Shown piece after piece: positions 11,981 through 25,600 of a stretch of 64,000 bases of DNA. The DNA is from Rotaria macrura (Eukaryota; Rotifera; Eurotatoria; Philodinida; Philodinidae). Under the pieces are notes generated by a model. That model saw only the letters and a program-made list of their open reading frames with translations. It made no database searches and was not told where the DNA came from. The stretch's first letter is position 1; each line of letters opens with the position of its first letter. Location of the stretch: assembly GCA_900239685.1 (NCBI GenBank), contig OENT01000159.1:62001-126000 (forward strand). The letters are read 5' to 3'. The position numbers and the translations under genes were made by a program.

Positions 11981-13846
11981 TTATGAACTTGGATCCTTAA
12001 CAATATCCATTTTATAATCGGGACGAATTGCTCGAGCTAAACTATCGGCATATAGATCGAGACGTTGTGTCATACGAAAACCCCATTTATCTTTCATTTG
12101 TCGACATAAATTTAAATCACATTCAACCACTAGAAGACCATCACGAATTCGAGATAAACCCTGTATAAAGTCAAAATCAAATAAAAATTTCTGTCTAATA
12201 TTTTTCTTCATCAAGTAACTTACAGGTGTTCGACTACCGTCAGGTGATGCTAAATAACTACTTCCTAAAGGAAACGAAGTAAGTTTGCATGATTTCAAAT
12301 CCAATAAAAACATATTACCATAAAAGTGTCCAAAAGCTTTATGAGCTGGTTTGCCATCGCCACTTGTAAATTCATTTGGAAATATTTCCGTACCAACACG
12401 ATTGATGCCGACTGCGAAATAACTATTGGCTATAGCTGCATTTCGTGCTTCAATACTCCATAAGGGTTCACTAGAACATACTCTCTGTTAGATAGTACAA
12501 TCTTCGAAATACTTAGGTTTGCTACCTTAATGCTCCAACAGTAGCACTTGGATTAAAAACAACTAGAAAAAAAAAGTTATTTTTCTTTTCAAAGCGTATT
12601 CTTGCGTTGCCTTTGATATTCGCACTTCAAACTTACTCTCTGCACCATTGACACCATACATAAGCCAATTTTGAGGATGATGACGTCCATAGCAAATATT
12701 TACTGCTATTCGACCTTGAAAATAGTTCATGGGATTTCGTTTATAATATTAAATGAAACATTAATAAATTACCAAAATCTGTTTCGAACACTTTGTGACC
12801 AGTATTACCTTCCATATAGTAAGTTGACTAAATCAAAAACTTATCAAATTATCGAACAGTGAACTAACTCAATAAAATATTACTTCATTAAAATCACCAA
12901 CTAGAAAAGAATAAAATAATGATATGTACTTCATATAAACTGATGAAACAAAAAAAAACGAACCGATCGTTACCTCTTGGAATATGATTTTTTCGTGTGA
13001 TACCAATTACATAACCACGATTTGAAATAATCACTGATGTATTCCAGAAAATGTCGCCATGCGCTTCATCTCGTTCTAATATCGGATTGACAATAACCAT
13101 ATTATATTTTTTTGCTCTCTAAATTTCGAATTATGAAATGAGAAAAAAAATAACGTTTTTTTACTGATGTATAAAAGTTTCAAACTTCGGCAAGAAATTT
13201 TGTTGTTGGTCCTTCATATGCTGATTCCGCAAATTCAACCCATGGATATTTTTCACGTGTACAAAAAGCAAATGGCATGTCTAAAATAAATTACGAATTA
13301 TATTTTGAAATAAAAACTATGCCAAAGAATACATACGCCATGCTTCTTGTAAACACAATATATTCACCTGACATTCGTGAGCTACAGCAAGCATTTGATC
13401 AATACGTTGATGAATAGCATCTCTCTATTATTCATAGACAAACATACACAAGTCTTACTGATCTTGTACATAAGAAAATATCTCTTCATACTTGTTCAAC
13501 AACGCTTGCTGTTGTTGGTTTTTGAATTGTATTTTGAATAGCACCAATACGAACTATACGAGGTGCTCGTGTCTGTTCTTGTATTGCAACGTTTATCTTA
13601 TAACCTTGAAGATCGAAATTGTTTTTTTTTGCTGTATCTTTCGCATCAGTTGGTAATGCAAGGTCACTTCATTTTAAAACAAGCAACAAAATTTGTATTC
13701 AATACAGCCCTAGATTCAATTCTTTACACTTACATTGAACCTGGTCCTCGAAGTGATAAATTTACTTTTTCCAGCACATCTGTTGGTAAATGTTCGGCTA
13801 AAATTGATTCTAAACTTTCAAATTGATCATCTACAGTAGCTGCCAT
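11981..13846 (-). CDS. UPB1: beta-ureidopropionase (nitrilase superfamily)
   Basis: This enzyme hydrolyses N-carbamoyl-beta-alanine to beta-alanine, CO2 and ammonia, the last step of reductive pyrimidine breakdown. Twelve exons encode 391 residues (human: 384): 13734-13846, 13492-13666, 13337-13424, 13186-13280, 12974-13118, 12884-12900, 12773-12827, 12637-12714, 12526-12562, 12319-12470, 12224-12264 and 11981-12160. Exon 6 is only 17 nt (residues GDFNE). The nitrilase triad is intact: Glu123 in QEAW, Lys200 in TRKNHIPR and Cys237 in NICYG, each four residues on from the human positions. [39 protein letters not shown] and [11 protein letters not shown] also match the family. All phases agree. 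The enzyme is expected to be cytosolic. No break is visible. Confidence 0.96.
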
Positions 13847-14877
13847 CTTATCTGAAACAAAAATAAGTAAGAAAATGGCAAAAATGGTGCATATGGTTCG
13901 TATTCCATTTTATAAAAATATAAATGATAGTCGAATGGGAAAGAAAAACAAAGATCGCATCAGCAAGATAAGCATCAATTTTCAAACAAAAAAAAAATGT
14001 ACGATTTCATACAATTGAAGAAGGTTATCTTGGTTCTTTTTTTTTGTTAGAAGAAGGCCTATTGCCTAGAAAAAATATCAAATCTCATGTGAATGTCAAG
14101 CTTAGTAATCTAATACATTAGTAAGTATACCATTGACTATTCTTCGTAAGCTTTTTCTCATTATTGTTACTCGAATTTCATCAATTATATAAATGATCAA
14201 TGAATTTGACGGAATATCTTCTTTCGATACTAAGAAAATCTTTCTTCGATGTCTTAAATACATTTTCGTTCATCTAAAACAGCACAATACGATTAATATT
14301 ACATAAAACAAAACTAAGATTTGAATACAAATTCATATCTAAATTCATTCCTAGAATAATATCAAGTCTCCTACCTTAGTTAAGAATCTAAATAGCTTGT
14401 TAGAATTTAACTTATCAATTCGTAGTATGAGAAAAACAAATCAAAGATCTCCTCGTTCGATTCTTTGAATTGATATTCAGTCAATACATTCAATTTAAGT
14501 GCCAATGTTATGATAGGACAAACGAAAAAAACGATTATTTTATATTTCAACAACGCATGCAGATATGTTATGTGTGAGTAAATACAGCTGTTTACATACG
14601 ACTTTGTCGGATGTCGTGAAAATGAAAATGAAAATGTAATTAAAGCAGATGTAGATTGTTCTATTTCATCAAAATATACCACAGCATGAAAGATGATGAG
14701 TTTTGTTTTGAACAAAAAAAAAAGAAAGACAAGACATGCAACCCATAAATCTGTATCAAATTAATGGAAAGACAAGCAAGTAGAAATATTTGAATGTAGA
14801 TAAAGATCGTTTGATGTCATTATGAACGTAGTTAGAAAAACAAAAAAAAACAAGATTTATTAACTAGACACCACTTT
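13847..14877. other. intergenic spacer, no gene seen
   Basis: This lies between the UPB1 start and the NPC2-like stop. It presumably contains the UPB1 promoter and the NPC2-like 3' UTR. No RNA gene or repeat family was recognised. Confidence 0.5.
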
Positions 14878-15465
14878 TCAGTTAAGCATTTCGAATAATT
14901 TGCCTTGTTTCCAACCAACTAAACTTTTGCTGTGAGTTGAACCACTTATTATTGTTGCTGGAAACAATAGACAAGCATAGTCTTGATTCTTATCAGATTT
15001 AAGTTCAATTTTAACATAAAGTGAAATCGATGGATATGATGACAAGACAGGTAATGACATTGATGCTATATTGTTATCATTTTGATTTATTGGACATTTA
15101 ACATTCATTTTGCATGCGTCAGGATCCGGCAATGGAAATGGTACTGGAACACCACCAATAACACCTGAAAATCAATATAATGAAAAGAAAAATATGAAAT
15201 ATTCGGGAAACAAAAATGAAAAGAAACTTTCTATTCATTTACCATGAATGCTAACAGTTGCTGTATTTGATGGAGCATTCGCTGTAAATGTTAAATTCAT
15301 AGAATATGTTTTGCCTTTGGCAAATTTACATGGAGGTGTCGGACAGTCGGTTACTTCAAACGCGCTAATTGTACCTATTGCTGTTCCACAATCTTTGAAT
15401 GCTGTTCCGATTGGTGTTGAATTTATGGAACAAGATAAGACGAAAAGAATGATTAATCTCAACAT
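14878..15465 (-). CDS. NPC2: NPC2-like secreted ML-domain sterol/lipid-binding protein
   Basis: Two exons, 15243-15465 and 14878-15164, encode 169 residues. The N-terminus (MLRLIILFVLSCSINSTPIG) is a signal peptide. The ML fold's six cysteines are present: DCGTAIG, DCPTPPCKF (two), DACKM, KCPI and YACLLFP. Between them lies the family signature GVIGGVPVPFPLPDPDAC, which spans the splice junction, and later LPVLSSYPSISLYVKIEL. NPC2 proteins take unesterified cholesterol from lysosomal vesicles and hand it to NPC1; invertebrate paralogues may bind other lipids or act in immunity. The tail after FPATI is about 20 residues longer than is usual. Assignment to the ML/NPC2 family is firm; orthology to vertebrate NPC2 itself is not proven because the family expands in invertebrates. 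Confidence 0.92.
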
Positions 15466-16610
15466 GTGTGCTGATTTTATTTCTGGAAATAGAAATATTT
15501 AAAATCAATGGAATAAAAGTGTTTCAGTAAAAGCATTTATCAATGTCTTTTATTTGAAAGATAACAAAAGCGTGATGATCGAACCATCTCTGTGTACTCA
15601 GGTGGTTTTTATCTCATTTTGAATCTTCAAATCTAAGTTATACCCTTGAGTACTTCAAATATTTTTTCTCTTTTGTTATTTTATTTTCTTTTATTTCACA
15701 CGCGATTTCATATTCTGATGATATATGTATATATAACAAAAAAAATGAGAAAGAAAGAGAGAAACAAAAAAAAAACTAGACAAATAAACACATAAATACA
15801 CACGATAGTATGAGAGAGACACACTGTGCGGTATAAATAGTGAACAAGCGAAAATATAACACAGAAAAAAAAAGAAGCATTTGAGTATTGAACAATAGAC
15901 AGATTTCACAATAAAGGAACCGACATCGAAGTTGAGCGAGTAAAGCTATTAGTTCCGTGTTCATTTAACGATAATAGATCGTTTTAGCTCGAATATAAAT
16001 TTCTGGACCATATCTTAATATCACAGGCATCTCTACTCGCGCAAAAAACAATTAATGTTAGTCTTTTTTTCAAGTATTCATTTTTTTTTGTTCTTTAAAG
16101 AAAGACAAACAAACAAAGAAAAACAAACGAACAAGCGCAGCACATCTGACAACCGATGATAAGTATTGGTAAAGAAATCAACGTATTGAATCGCGTGGCT
16201 AAATATAAACTCGGTTTAAATGAGAAATTTAAAAAAAAAGCAAGCATTAGATAATGTATGTATTAAGATATATGTATATATACATACCAAGAATATCAAT
16301 ACTACTACTTCAATAGAAGAGAAAAAGAGAACGAATCAGATCAATATAATAGAGAATATAAGCATAAGGAAAAAATTGAGCATCGAATGACAACATTAGG
16401 AGCATGAGTAGGAAAATAAAAAAAAAAGAAAAACAAATGAACGCGATAGCGAGAAAATACAAAACACGCATTATGTACAATAGAATGATGAACTTTTTAT
16501 GTGCAGTACGCCTATAATTCACTGTTCGAAAAAAGAGAATTTCAAGAGAAAAAAAATCGAAGAACGAACAACGGCACCGGGCCAAATACAAACAAATTAG
16601 CACACATGCT
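15466..16610. other. intergenic spacer, no gene seen
   Basis: This lies between the NPC2-like start codon and the RAPGEF stop codon, so it should hold the RAPGEF 3' UTR and the NPC2-like promoter. It is A-rich, with many A(5-9) runs. No structured element was recognised. Confidence 0.5.
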
Positions 16611-19600
16611 TTAAACAGCAGTCACTTGTTCATGCTCTTCGTAATCGACTGTTGCTTCTTCTAAAACATAGACAATAGTAAATTTAATTGGATCGCAAAA
16701 GAAAATGGACATATACAAAAAAAAAATTATATTTTTATCTATATACATGGGGCAACAGGTGAATATGTGCAATATTCAGAGAACAGCAAAACGCATTAGA
16801 ATTCAATCTCGCAAACATGTCTGTGTCCTGTATTTTCACAAAAAGAAAATGATAAAATAAAATGCTTACATAAAACCTGCACGACGAAAAGATCCTTTAA
16901 ATTAATAAAAAATATACACTCGCTCGTTGTCTATCTCGATCTCAACCGATTATAGTATTACCTCGATCAGGTACATCAGCTGCGATCACTTCAGTTTCAG
17001 ATTGAGAACGTTGTAACCAATGTCGCATTGATTTCGGAATTTGTGCATTATCATGACGAGTTCCTAAATAAAATAAAGACATCACGATAGATATGTTTCA
17101 AATGGTAGTAAGGCCTTTGAAAAAATTTATACAATACAGTTTTATCGAAATTCGAGTAATTAAACAGAAATATTTGATTACCTGATGTAACAGATTGAGA
17201 TTGTGGTAGTGGTGGTCGGTTTCGTACTTTAACCGATGAAAATCCATCATTAATTGTACTAGTCGATTTTTCACTTCCATCACCAACGCCTAGAATAATT
17301 TAACTCAATAAAAATAAGCATTTATTATCTTCTCGCATACAAGTATCTGTTGAATTTAGACTACCACGTCCGGAATCACCGCCAACTTCTTTTGCTAGAT
17401 CATTGTTGTTTGGAGATAATTCTTAAAATAGAAAGTGTAATAGATCATGTATTATTTTTTTATTTTTTTTTATCCGCATAATATCTGACTTACGAGTATG
17501 AGAACGTCCAAGGTGCTTATACGTGTTTGGTGTCGGTGTTTTGAAATTTAAACTTGAACTTTCACTTGTTAATTTATTTGTGTCACGAATTTTTGTTGTA
17601 TGATGACGATGATTATAATGTGGGGGTTCACCTAGCGATGAAAGTCCTGTTGTAGTCGGATTTGATATACAAGTTGTCATTTGTGATGGCGAATTGGTTA
17701 CTGATGTACTAAAAAGATTAGCCGATGTTGATGGTTGACTCGGACGTTGTGGTGCACGAGGTTTTATTTGAGGATTACTATCAGATAGACGAAGTAATTT
17801 ATTGACAGCATCCGGTGATTGTGTGCCTGAAAATATTCGAAAGAAAAATCGCATGAATAAAAATTATTTTATTTCCATAGATAATCAAATAATAACAACG
17901 ATGAAGTAAAACAACATGCGAGCACCGAGATGTCTCGAATTAGAGAAGCGAATATTGACACTAACAAAACAGCTCACTAGATGCGGATTGTTCAAATTCG
18001 ATTTCGATCAAACTGTAGGTCCTATTATTTCATTAAAATTCTTTGAAACACATTGAATAATAAAATTGCAGATACAATATATATATATATATGCTATCGA
18101 ATTGTTTCTATTTGTTGATTAACACATATGCAATAATTTTCTCATATAACTAGTACCTATCAATGTTGTTAGATGTTCATTTGAATAAAACATTTCTCGA
18201 ATATAATTCAAGTGTTTTTATTTCTATTGCTTGTCTTACTTAATCTACTTTTAAGAATCTAACTAAATTCTTAGAGTCGACTTCCTTACGATGGAACTTT
18301 TTCGAATCATGTGTTCTTTTTGAATTAAGACTATGTGTAATTACTAGGTTCAGACAAACGAATTGAGCGTATTTTACAGAGAGAGTGTGTGTGTGTGTTC
18401 ATGGTAATCATGTCGAAAGTGACTCTAAATTGACAAACCAAGTAGGAAAGTAAGCAATGAAAATGAATTCATCTCAAAAAAGAAAATGATGGCTCACTTG
18501 GATTTACAAATTAGTCCTGGCTATAACATTGATTTGTTATTTGAAAAACTATTTTGATGTGCAATTTACATCTCTATCTTGTTTATAAGCATATTCATTT
18601 CGAGACACCTCTGTACGTTATTATAAATACTTGACAAAAACTATCAATGTAAATTTTAACATCATTCCTTTATGTTACCTGAAAAGCTTCCTATATAAAA
18701 AGAAAAATATATTAAACATACTTGTCTCTTCTTAGAGGATATTCATATTTGCTAAAAACAAGTTCGCATCAAAAAATAAACATACCGAATTTCGTCAATT
18801 GTATAGCACCAGCACGACGATCACATGATGAATTCGACGATTGACTTGATGTTGATGGTGATGGACGACGTTTAAGTGTGCTGACTAAATTGCACAAATG
18901 AAAAGAAAAAAAAAAGGAATATTCTATATCTAGTTACGGAATTCGAAAATAAATTTATATGATTAAAATAGATAAAAATAGCAAGCAGTAAACTAGTTGA
19001 CGCTTAGTGAAACAAAGAGAAAGAAATTGTTAAAGGCCTGAATTATGCTTTTTTTTTGGCGGGCTGAAATACCATTGAGAAGAGCAGTTTTTATTGTGCG
19101 AAATGCTGTCGGCGATGAACTTGTACGCAATCGAACATTACTATCAGTAGTAGTCTTTGTTTCTTCACTGTCAATGGTTGTACTAGCTTTTTCACCGTCA
19201 TCATTATCATTGTCTTTATCATTCGTATTCGGACTTGCTGGTATGCTTATATTAAGAAGTTCACCATCATCAGTTATCAATGAAAGCTTAGAAAATGAAG
19301 CCGATGGGGATCCAGGTGCACTTCTTCCTCCAACTAAAGGAAATAAACGTGCATCAATTTTTTATATAGTTTAAAACTAGAAACATAATGTAGATATATG
19401 TGCATATGTATATGAATATGACATGAAAAATTAAAATAACAACAACAGCAAAAACATGCACATACATCCTGTGATATCATAAGAACATGCTTTTCAATTC
19501 TGTTGCTTTCTTGTCTCGTTTCTAAATAATATTCTCACCAAATTCATTTATTTTTTGATTTGTATGCTCAAAAAAATGAAAAACTAGAATATAGAAATCT

Positions 19601-22600
19601 CATTTTAAAACTTTATGTCATAATTTGATGTCGTATTGATTTTTCTTGTTTACAAGACAATAATCCTAAAAAAAGAACAATATCTTACTCGGTTCACATT
19701 GATTGGCTATATCCATTAGACGATTTTCATCTTCAATTATTTCAGCAGTATTTAAATATGTTTTGACTTTTTTAACCATCAATGCCTAGATAGAAACAGT
19801 GAATTTAAATGTCAGAGAAGAACTTTGAAAAATCTTGTTCGAATCTTCTTTTACCTCATCATAAATTCGTTTAGCATTGGCCATAACAGATAAACGACTA
19901 CTATTTTGATGTCTTCGTATAGTACTAAACGAGTCAGTCGATGATTGATGACCGAAACCAGCAAATACTTGTGCATGTGATGTAAGAGAATCGAACATAT
20001 TTGAGATATCCTAAATACGAAAAATTAATCGATGATAATATTTGGTTTTCTTATTATTCAAAAATCTTTATATATGTATATATATATATATTTACATAAG
20101 GCGAAGATGCCATATTCATAATATGACGTATTTCTTTTGCAATCATCCGAAGTTTTTCGAAATTGATCTAAAGAAAAATTAATTACAATGAACTATTATT
20201 TGATTTTCTTCTATCCTTTCGGTTACGTACTAAGTCACCATCTAGGGTTGGATTTCCCAAATGAATAAATGTTAAATCTTTCATACAAACCGGAAACATG
20301 GGAATCTAAATGACTCGATAGAATCATTTTCATATGCAAACATTGCACTACTTACAATTGGTGGAACAACGAATTCATTCTTTAATAAATTTCGATAGAC
20401 GGACATGTTTCGAGATAAATCGAGTAATGATTTGAGTTCCTATATAAAGAAGAGAAACAACAAATATGAATTTTTAACATTAACCATGCAATGAGAAAGT
20501 CGTAAACAAATAAGTTTGACATTCATTTTTCGTATAGTATACGTTGGTACTCAATTGTCAACTCATAAACATCATATCTTCTATGTAACTAATAATAATC
20601 CGTGCAGCTCTCGTCAGAAGATCAACTTTTCAGATACACTCACTAACTTGACTGGGGGTGTCGCAGTTCGCGTTCGCCCGGGTTTCCACGAACGCGGCGG
20701 GTTCCCTCGAACGCGAACGTGACGGGTTCCCAGGTTCTCTCGAACGCAAACGCGACGGGTTCCCGGGTTCTCAAGAACGCGAACGCAGCAGATTCTTGCG
20801 TTCCCGGGTTCTCGAGAACGCGAACGCGGTGGGTTCCCGGGTTCTCGCGAACGCGGCTGAGTTCGCGTTCGCGGGAACGGAACCCAAAACTGACACCCCT
20901 AAACTTGACGAATGTTAGAATTTGGTAAGCATGCCATCAGTTAGGTGAATTCTTCATATATAGTTTTTTGTATCTTATCCAAAATTACAATGATAATGAA
21001 GTTCACACGCAATATTCTGTAAAAATGTATCGATTAAGTTAATATCCTAGCTGCAGCTGATTTTATAGGATATTTAAAAGTTTTTTCTTTTCTACAGCAT
21101 ATACACGTTGTTCATCGATCGGAAACATGCATGTAATGCATGCCTGATCTCATGGGAAATTTTTAATTAATCTTGAAAAAATCTTACATAATAAAGACTA
21201 CGAAATCTTTATTCGAACGTGAGTATAATTTCAATTAGTATGTTTTCAATAAATTTTAGTATCAGAGAATATTTGATTTTCTAACTCAAATTTAACACAA
21301 ATAATTTTGCCTCGGCGACTTGCTCATTAACGAAACATCAGATTGTCGCGGGTGTAGATTCTTTTCTAAAATTCGATAATCAAAATCATAATGTGTTCTA
21401 CCAAATTTTTGATTTCGGATCATCAAAATCAATGTCAAGAATGAATCCAAGAATATGACGTAAGATCTACTCCATTTATAAAAGCACAAAATTTCCTTAA
21501 ATACTCATAATTTAAGAAGATAGATAGATAATAGTGCAATCTTTCGATAGAACATAGATGATTGAACGGAAGAAAAACAAAATTAGCTTTAGCATACACT
21601 TATACATAGATACATAGACTGTTTTAATAGAGTCTTTTAATTGTATAGAATAACTTATTTTATATAATTTTCATCGCACGATTTAATCAATCATCGTACA
21701 CAATAAGTGTCTAATGTTTGAAAATAAAATACATGATCGAACAATTCGTCTTCTCCAAACTAGATATTCAATCGAACTAATTAATCTAGTATCGAATTAC
21801 TTTTGAAATCGATGACGAAGAATCATTTCATTTAACAGACCAATAATCTTTCTAGATATGTAAACTCATTCAAAGTTTCGATACTAAAAATGGAAACAAA
21901 ATCTAGTCAGTACGATATTGATAATCCTTGTTGAGATGATTTAATTCATATTTTTATGCTCATACATGAGTATTTTGATCAAGCTCGTAAAACTTCGATT
22001 TACATCGTTTCTAACGAGTTCTATTTTTAAACACTTAGATATATAGAACAATACCACATGTACGATTGTAATTTAAATAACTTCTTGAATATTAGTATGT
22101 GATTCGCATGTATTACATATACAAATAAGTCTATCTGAATGTCGTTTTCGTATTCAAGTCGATAAAGATAGCAAGTCAAATGAATATAATTTCCTATTTT
22201 TAAGAACAACATACTTCAAATGTTTTTTTATATTTTTCCGGTACACGCTCCCAAGTCGATTGTAAACGTTGTACACCTTTATGATCAAGTCCACTGATAA
22301 TAGCAAACATTGAATTAAAATTCTTCATATCTTTACAACATTCTAAACGATTCATTATAAAGACAATGAAGTATATGAAAAAAAGAAAACAATGATTGTT
22401 GTGCATATTTTCAAAATGAATTTTTTTCTTACTTGCAATCTTAATAAATTGTTTGATAACTTTAGAACGTTGTATGAGATTATTTTCACGCATAATTTCT
22501 GTTATTGTCCAATACATTTCTTGATTGGGTAATTTAAGAAATCTTTCAAGTTGTGGTATACCATAGGATGATTTTATTTTAAATATGTGATCAATATATT

Positions 22601-25600
22601 CTGTTGTTTGAATTGATTTAAATAATGAAAAATCACGTAATGTTAATTGTGCACATATTTCAAGTGCATCCAATTGAAGAAAATTAATACGTGCTTCACG
22701 TAATAATTCATTCGATAAATGATCAGGAACAAGTGTTTCAGTTGAATGATTATTTTTTAGATAGTAACGAGCATTTACAGGAAGACGTTCCGGTAGATTA
22801 TCAATGTGATCGGATAGACGTTTTTGTTTTATGACACCATTTTCAACTGATACTTCACATAATGAATAACATCTTAAGAAATATTCAAATGAATAAAGAT
22901 GTTACATTGAAGAAAAACAAAATCAAGGGCATATAATATTGTAAAGAAGCTATTTGCATTCATGTTTATTTCAATAGAAGGACAAGAAGAAGTGTAATAC
23001 GATCCGTGATTAAGCAATTAATAGCAAGTGAGATTCATTGTATAATTTAACTTATACGAAATCTTTTCAACGAAAATGTTTTACAACATGCTTAATTATG
23101 ACTGACACATTGTCTAGTATCAATAAGTTTAATATTCAGAATAATGAATGTAGATTTAGGTGAACGAATGAAACAAGTAGTGATAAAATATTGACTTGAG
23201 CAATACGAACTTAGTAGAATCCATGTCAAGGGAAAGAAGATAACTTAGTCAGGAAAAAAGAAGCGTTTTTTGACTTTGCTAGAAGACTGTCAATCGACAT
23301 ACTATTGACGACGATCTCTTGTCAAAGCTAGGTAATTCGCTTTTTGTGTACTCAAAAAGTGAGTACACTACTAAAATCGGTCAGTGTGTCCGTCCGGCCG
23401 GCCGTTTATTCGATAACTGTTCACAATTACATTCGATTGAGTTGAAATTTTGTGCACAGAATTGTCTGATGAATATCTCGGTCGAGTTCGAAGATGAGAA
23501 GGATCCGGCAAGAAATGGCTGAGTTATCGAAAAAATTGTCATTTTTCACCAAACAATCACTGAGGTGGGGTACAGGGATTTTTTCAAAAAAACATTTTTT
23601 TCCTCAGAATTATCTACAACGTATATAAATTGACTCAGTTTTTAACGCTAATTCCGAATCTGATATTAGTTGCGAATCAAATTGCAGCTTTCTAAAAGAA
23701 CATCGCCAAAAAAAGGTCTCGAAATAAACAAAAGCTGCATCCCGAAACTAAATTGCCTAGATATGTTTCAGTTGGCCAGTAGTGTTGGGATTTACCAAAT
23801 AACTGGTTCTGTAGCTATTTAAAAGGACTATCGAAAAGTAAAACCCCGAAGTCAATAGATATTAATATTGACCAAACCATCCCTGAGGGGTGGTACAGGG
23901 ATTTTTTTCAAAAAAAACTTTTTTCTCAGAATTATCTACAACGTATATAAATCGACTCAGTTTTTAACGCTGATTCTTAATCTGATATTAGTTTTGAACC
24001 AAATCGCAGTTTTCTAACAAAACATTGGCCGCAAAAAGGTCTCAAATGCACAAAAACTGCATCGTGAAACAAAATAGCCTAGATATGTCTGAGATGATCA
24101 GTAGTTTTGGAGTTTCCCAAAAAGGTTTACCAAGATACTTCATCCGTGCACACATTCTAGAATGACTGATTTGTCTCATTCACTTTTTGAAGTACACATA
24201 ACTCTCGGACATAAGTCCGAAGTTTTCACATTTATTTTTTTCTAGTTCTAATCAAACATTTATTTGTCTTCAATTTTAGGTCGAGATAAATTGAGATCCT
24301 CGACAATCGTTTCTTTCCAAATATCAAAACTATATTCCCACTATCTAACACAGTATGATTATAATATTTCATGTAATATTAACTTTACAACATACAATAA
24401 TACTACAATCGTACACATATCTGTGTAGTATTGATGAAACTAAATCGTAATAGAACAAATATCAAGCATACAAATTTTGATATTGACTTAAGATTTTAAT
24501 TCTATGATAGAATATTTTCAAATGACAAAAAGAAGATAGAAAGAAAGCAATGGATACGTCAACTATAAATAATGTGTCATAAATCAGAAGTGATTAAAAT
24601 GAAGGGTTTAAATCATATAACGAGCATATAGTGGAATGAGAGAAGAGCTAAATAATTAACTTACACATTATCGTAGAAGACTGTTTCTCTGAATGAGGAA
24701 AAAAAGAGGTATAGCGCCAATTATAGAAGCCATTAAAAATATCTTCCCAAAAAAATAACATGCATTTCAGATGTTTATTTATTAGTTGAAAAGCAAAATG
24801 AAGAGAATTATAGTACAATTTTCCCCCTATCCCTTGCAAATCATGTCTTACCGGACAAGATCAAATTCTAATCGAGAAGATGTATAACTAGAAATATGTC
24901 GAGGATTATAGTCAATAGAAAAGCTAATCTCATTGATAAATAACATATTTAAAAATATACACCAATCATTTCTATATTTACCTGCTTTGATCGGCAATAC
25001 CGAATTCAGCTATAGCCAACATAACAACTTCTTTTGCTGTTGTTTCCTGAAGTCAAATATATTTTCTCTCTAACATAGTACGATAAATTATTTAACTATT
25101 TTATCTAGATACCTTATGTACAGGAAAATATTTAAATGATTGATCACTTCGAAAAACTCGAAGAACAAATGCTGAATGATCTTCGTCATTATTGATTGGC
25201 ATATTTGTTGATGATGACATAGATTTATTACTGTTTGACGATGGTGATAGATCTGGATTGCTTGTACTACGATTGAAAATTTTATTATTTTGTATTGATG
25301 AATTATTCGAATCGACACCATTATCGAAATCAGTTGTATCAAGTTCGCTGAAATGAGAAAACAAAAAAAAAATATGTCAAATAAGATTAACGTCAATTAA
25401 TCATTGATTGGTTTCACAAAAAAAAACGAAAGACAAAGGTCACAGTTTTCGTATCGAAAATCCTTGTTGCCATTTATATTTGACATGCTCGTATGATAGA
25501 GATACTATCGATGAAAAGCATCATTCACTTATATTGTATTGTTAAAGAACAGTACATGTAGATATATTTATATATATATATATATATACATATTACAATC

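Noticed and set aside
15248-15502. 84-codon plus-strand frame
   Set aside because: It is the antisense shadow of NPC2-like exon 1, whose splice sites and cysteines are convincing.
20516-20928. Overlapping plus-strand frames rich in R/N/A
   Set aside because: They are readings of the GC-rich MITE minisatellite, and the same repeat is open in several frames.
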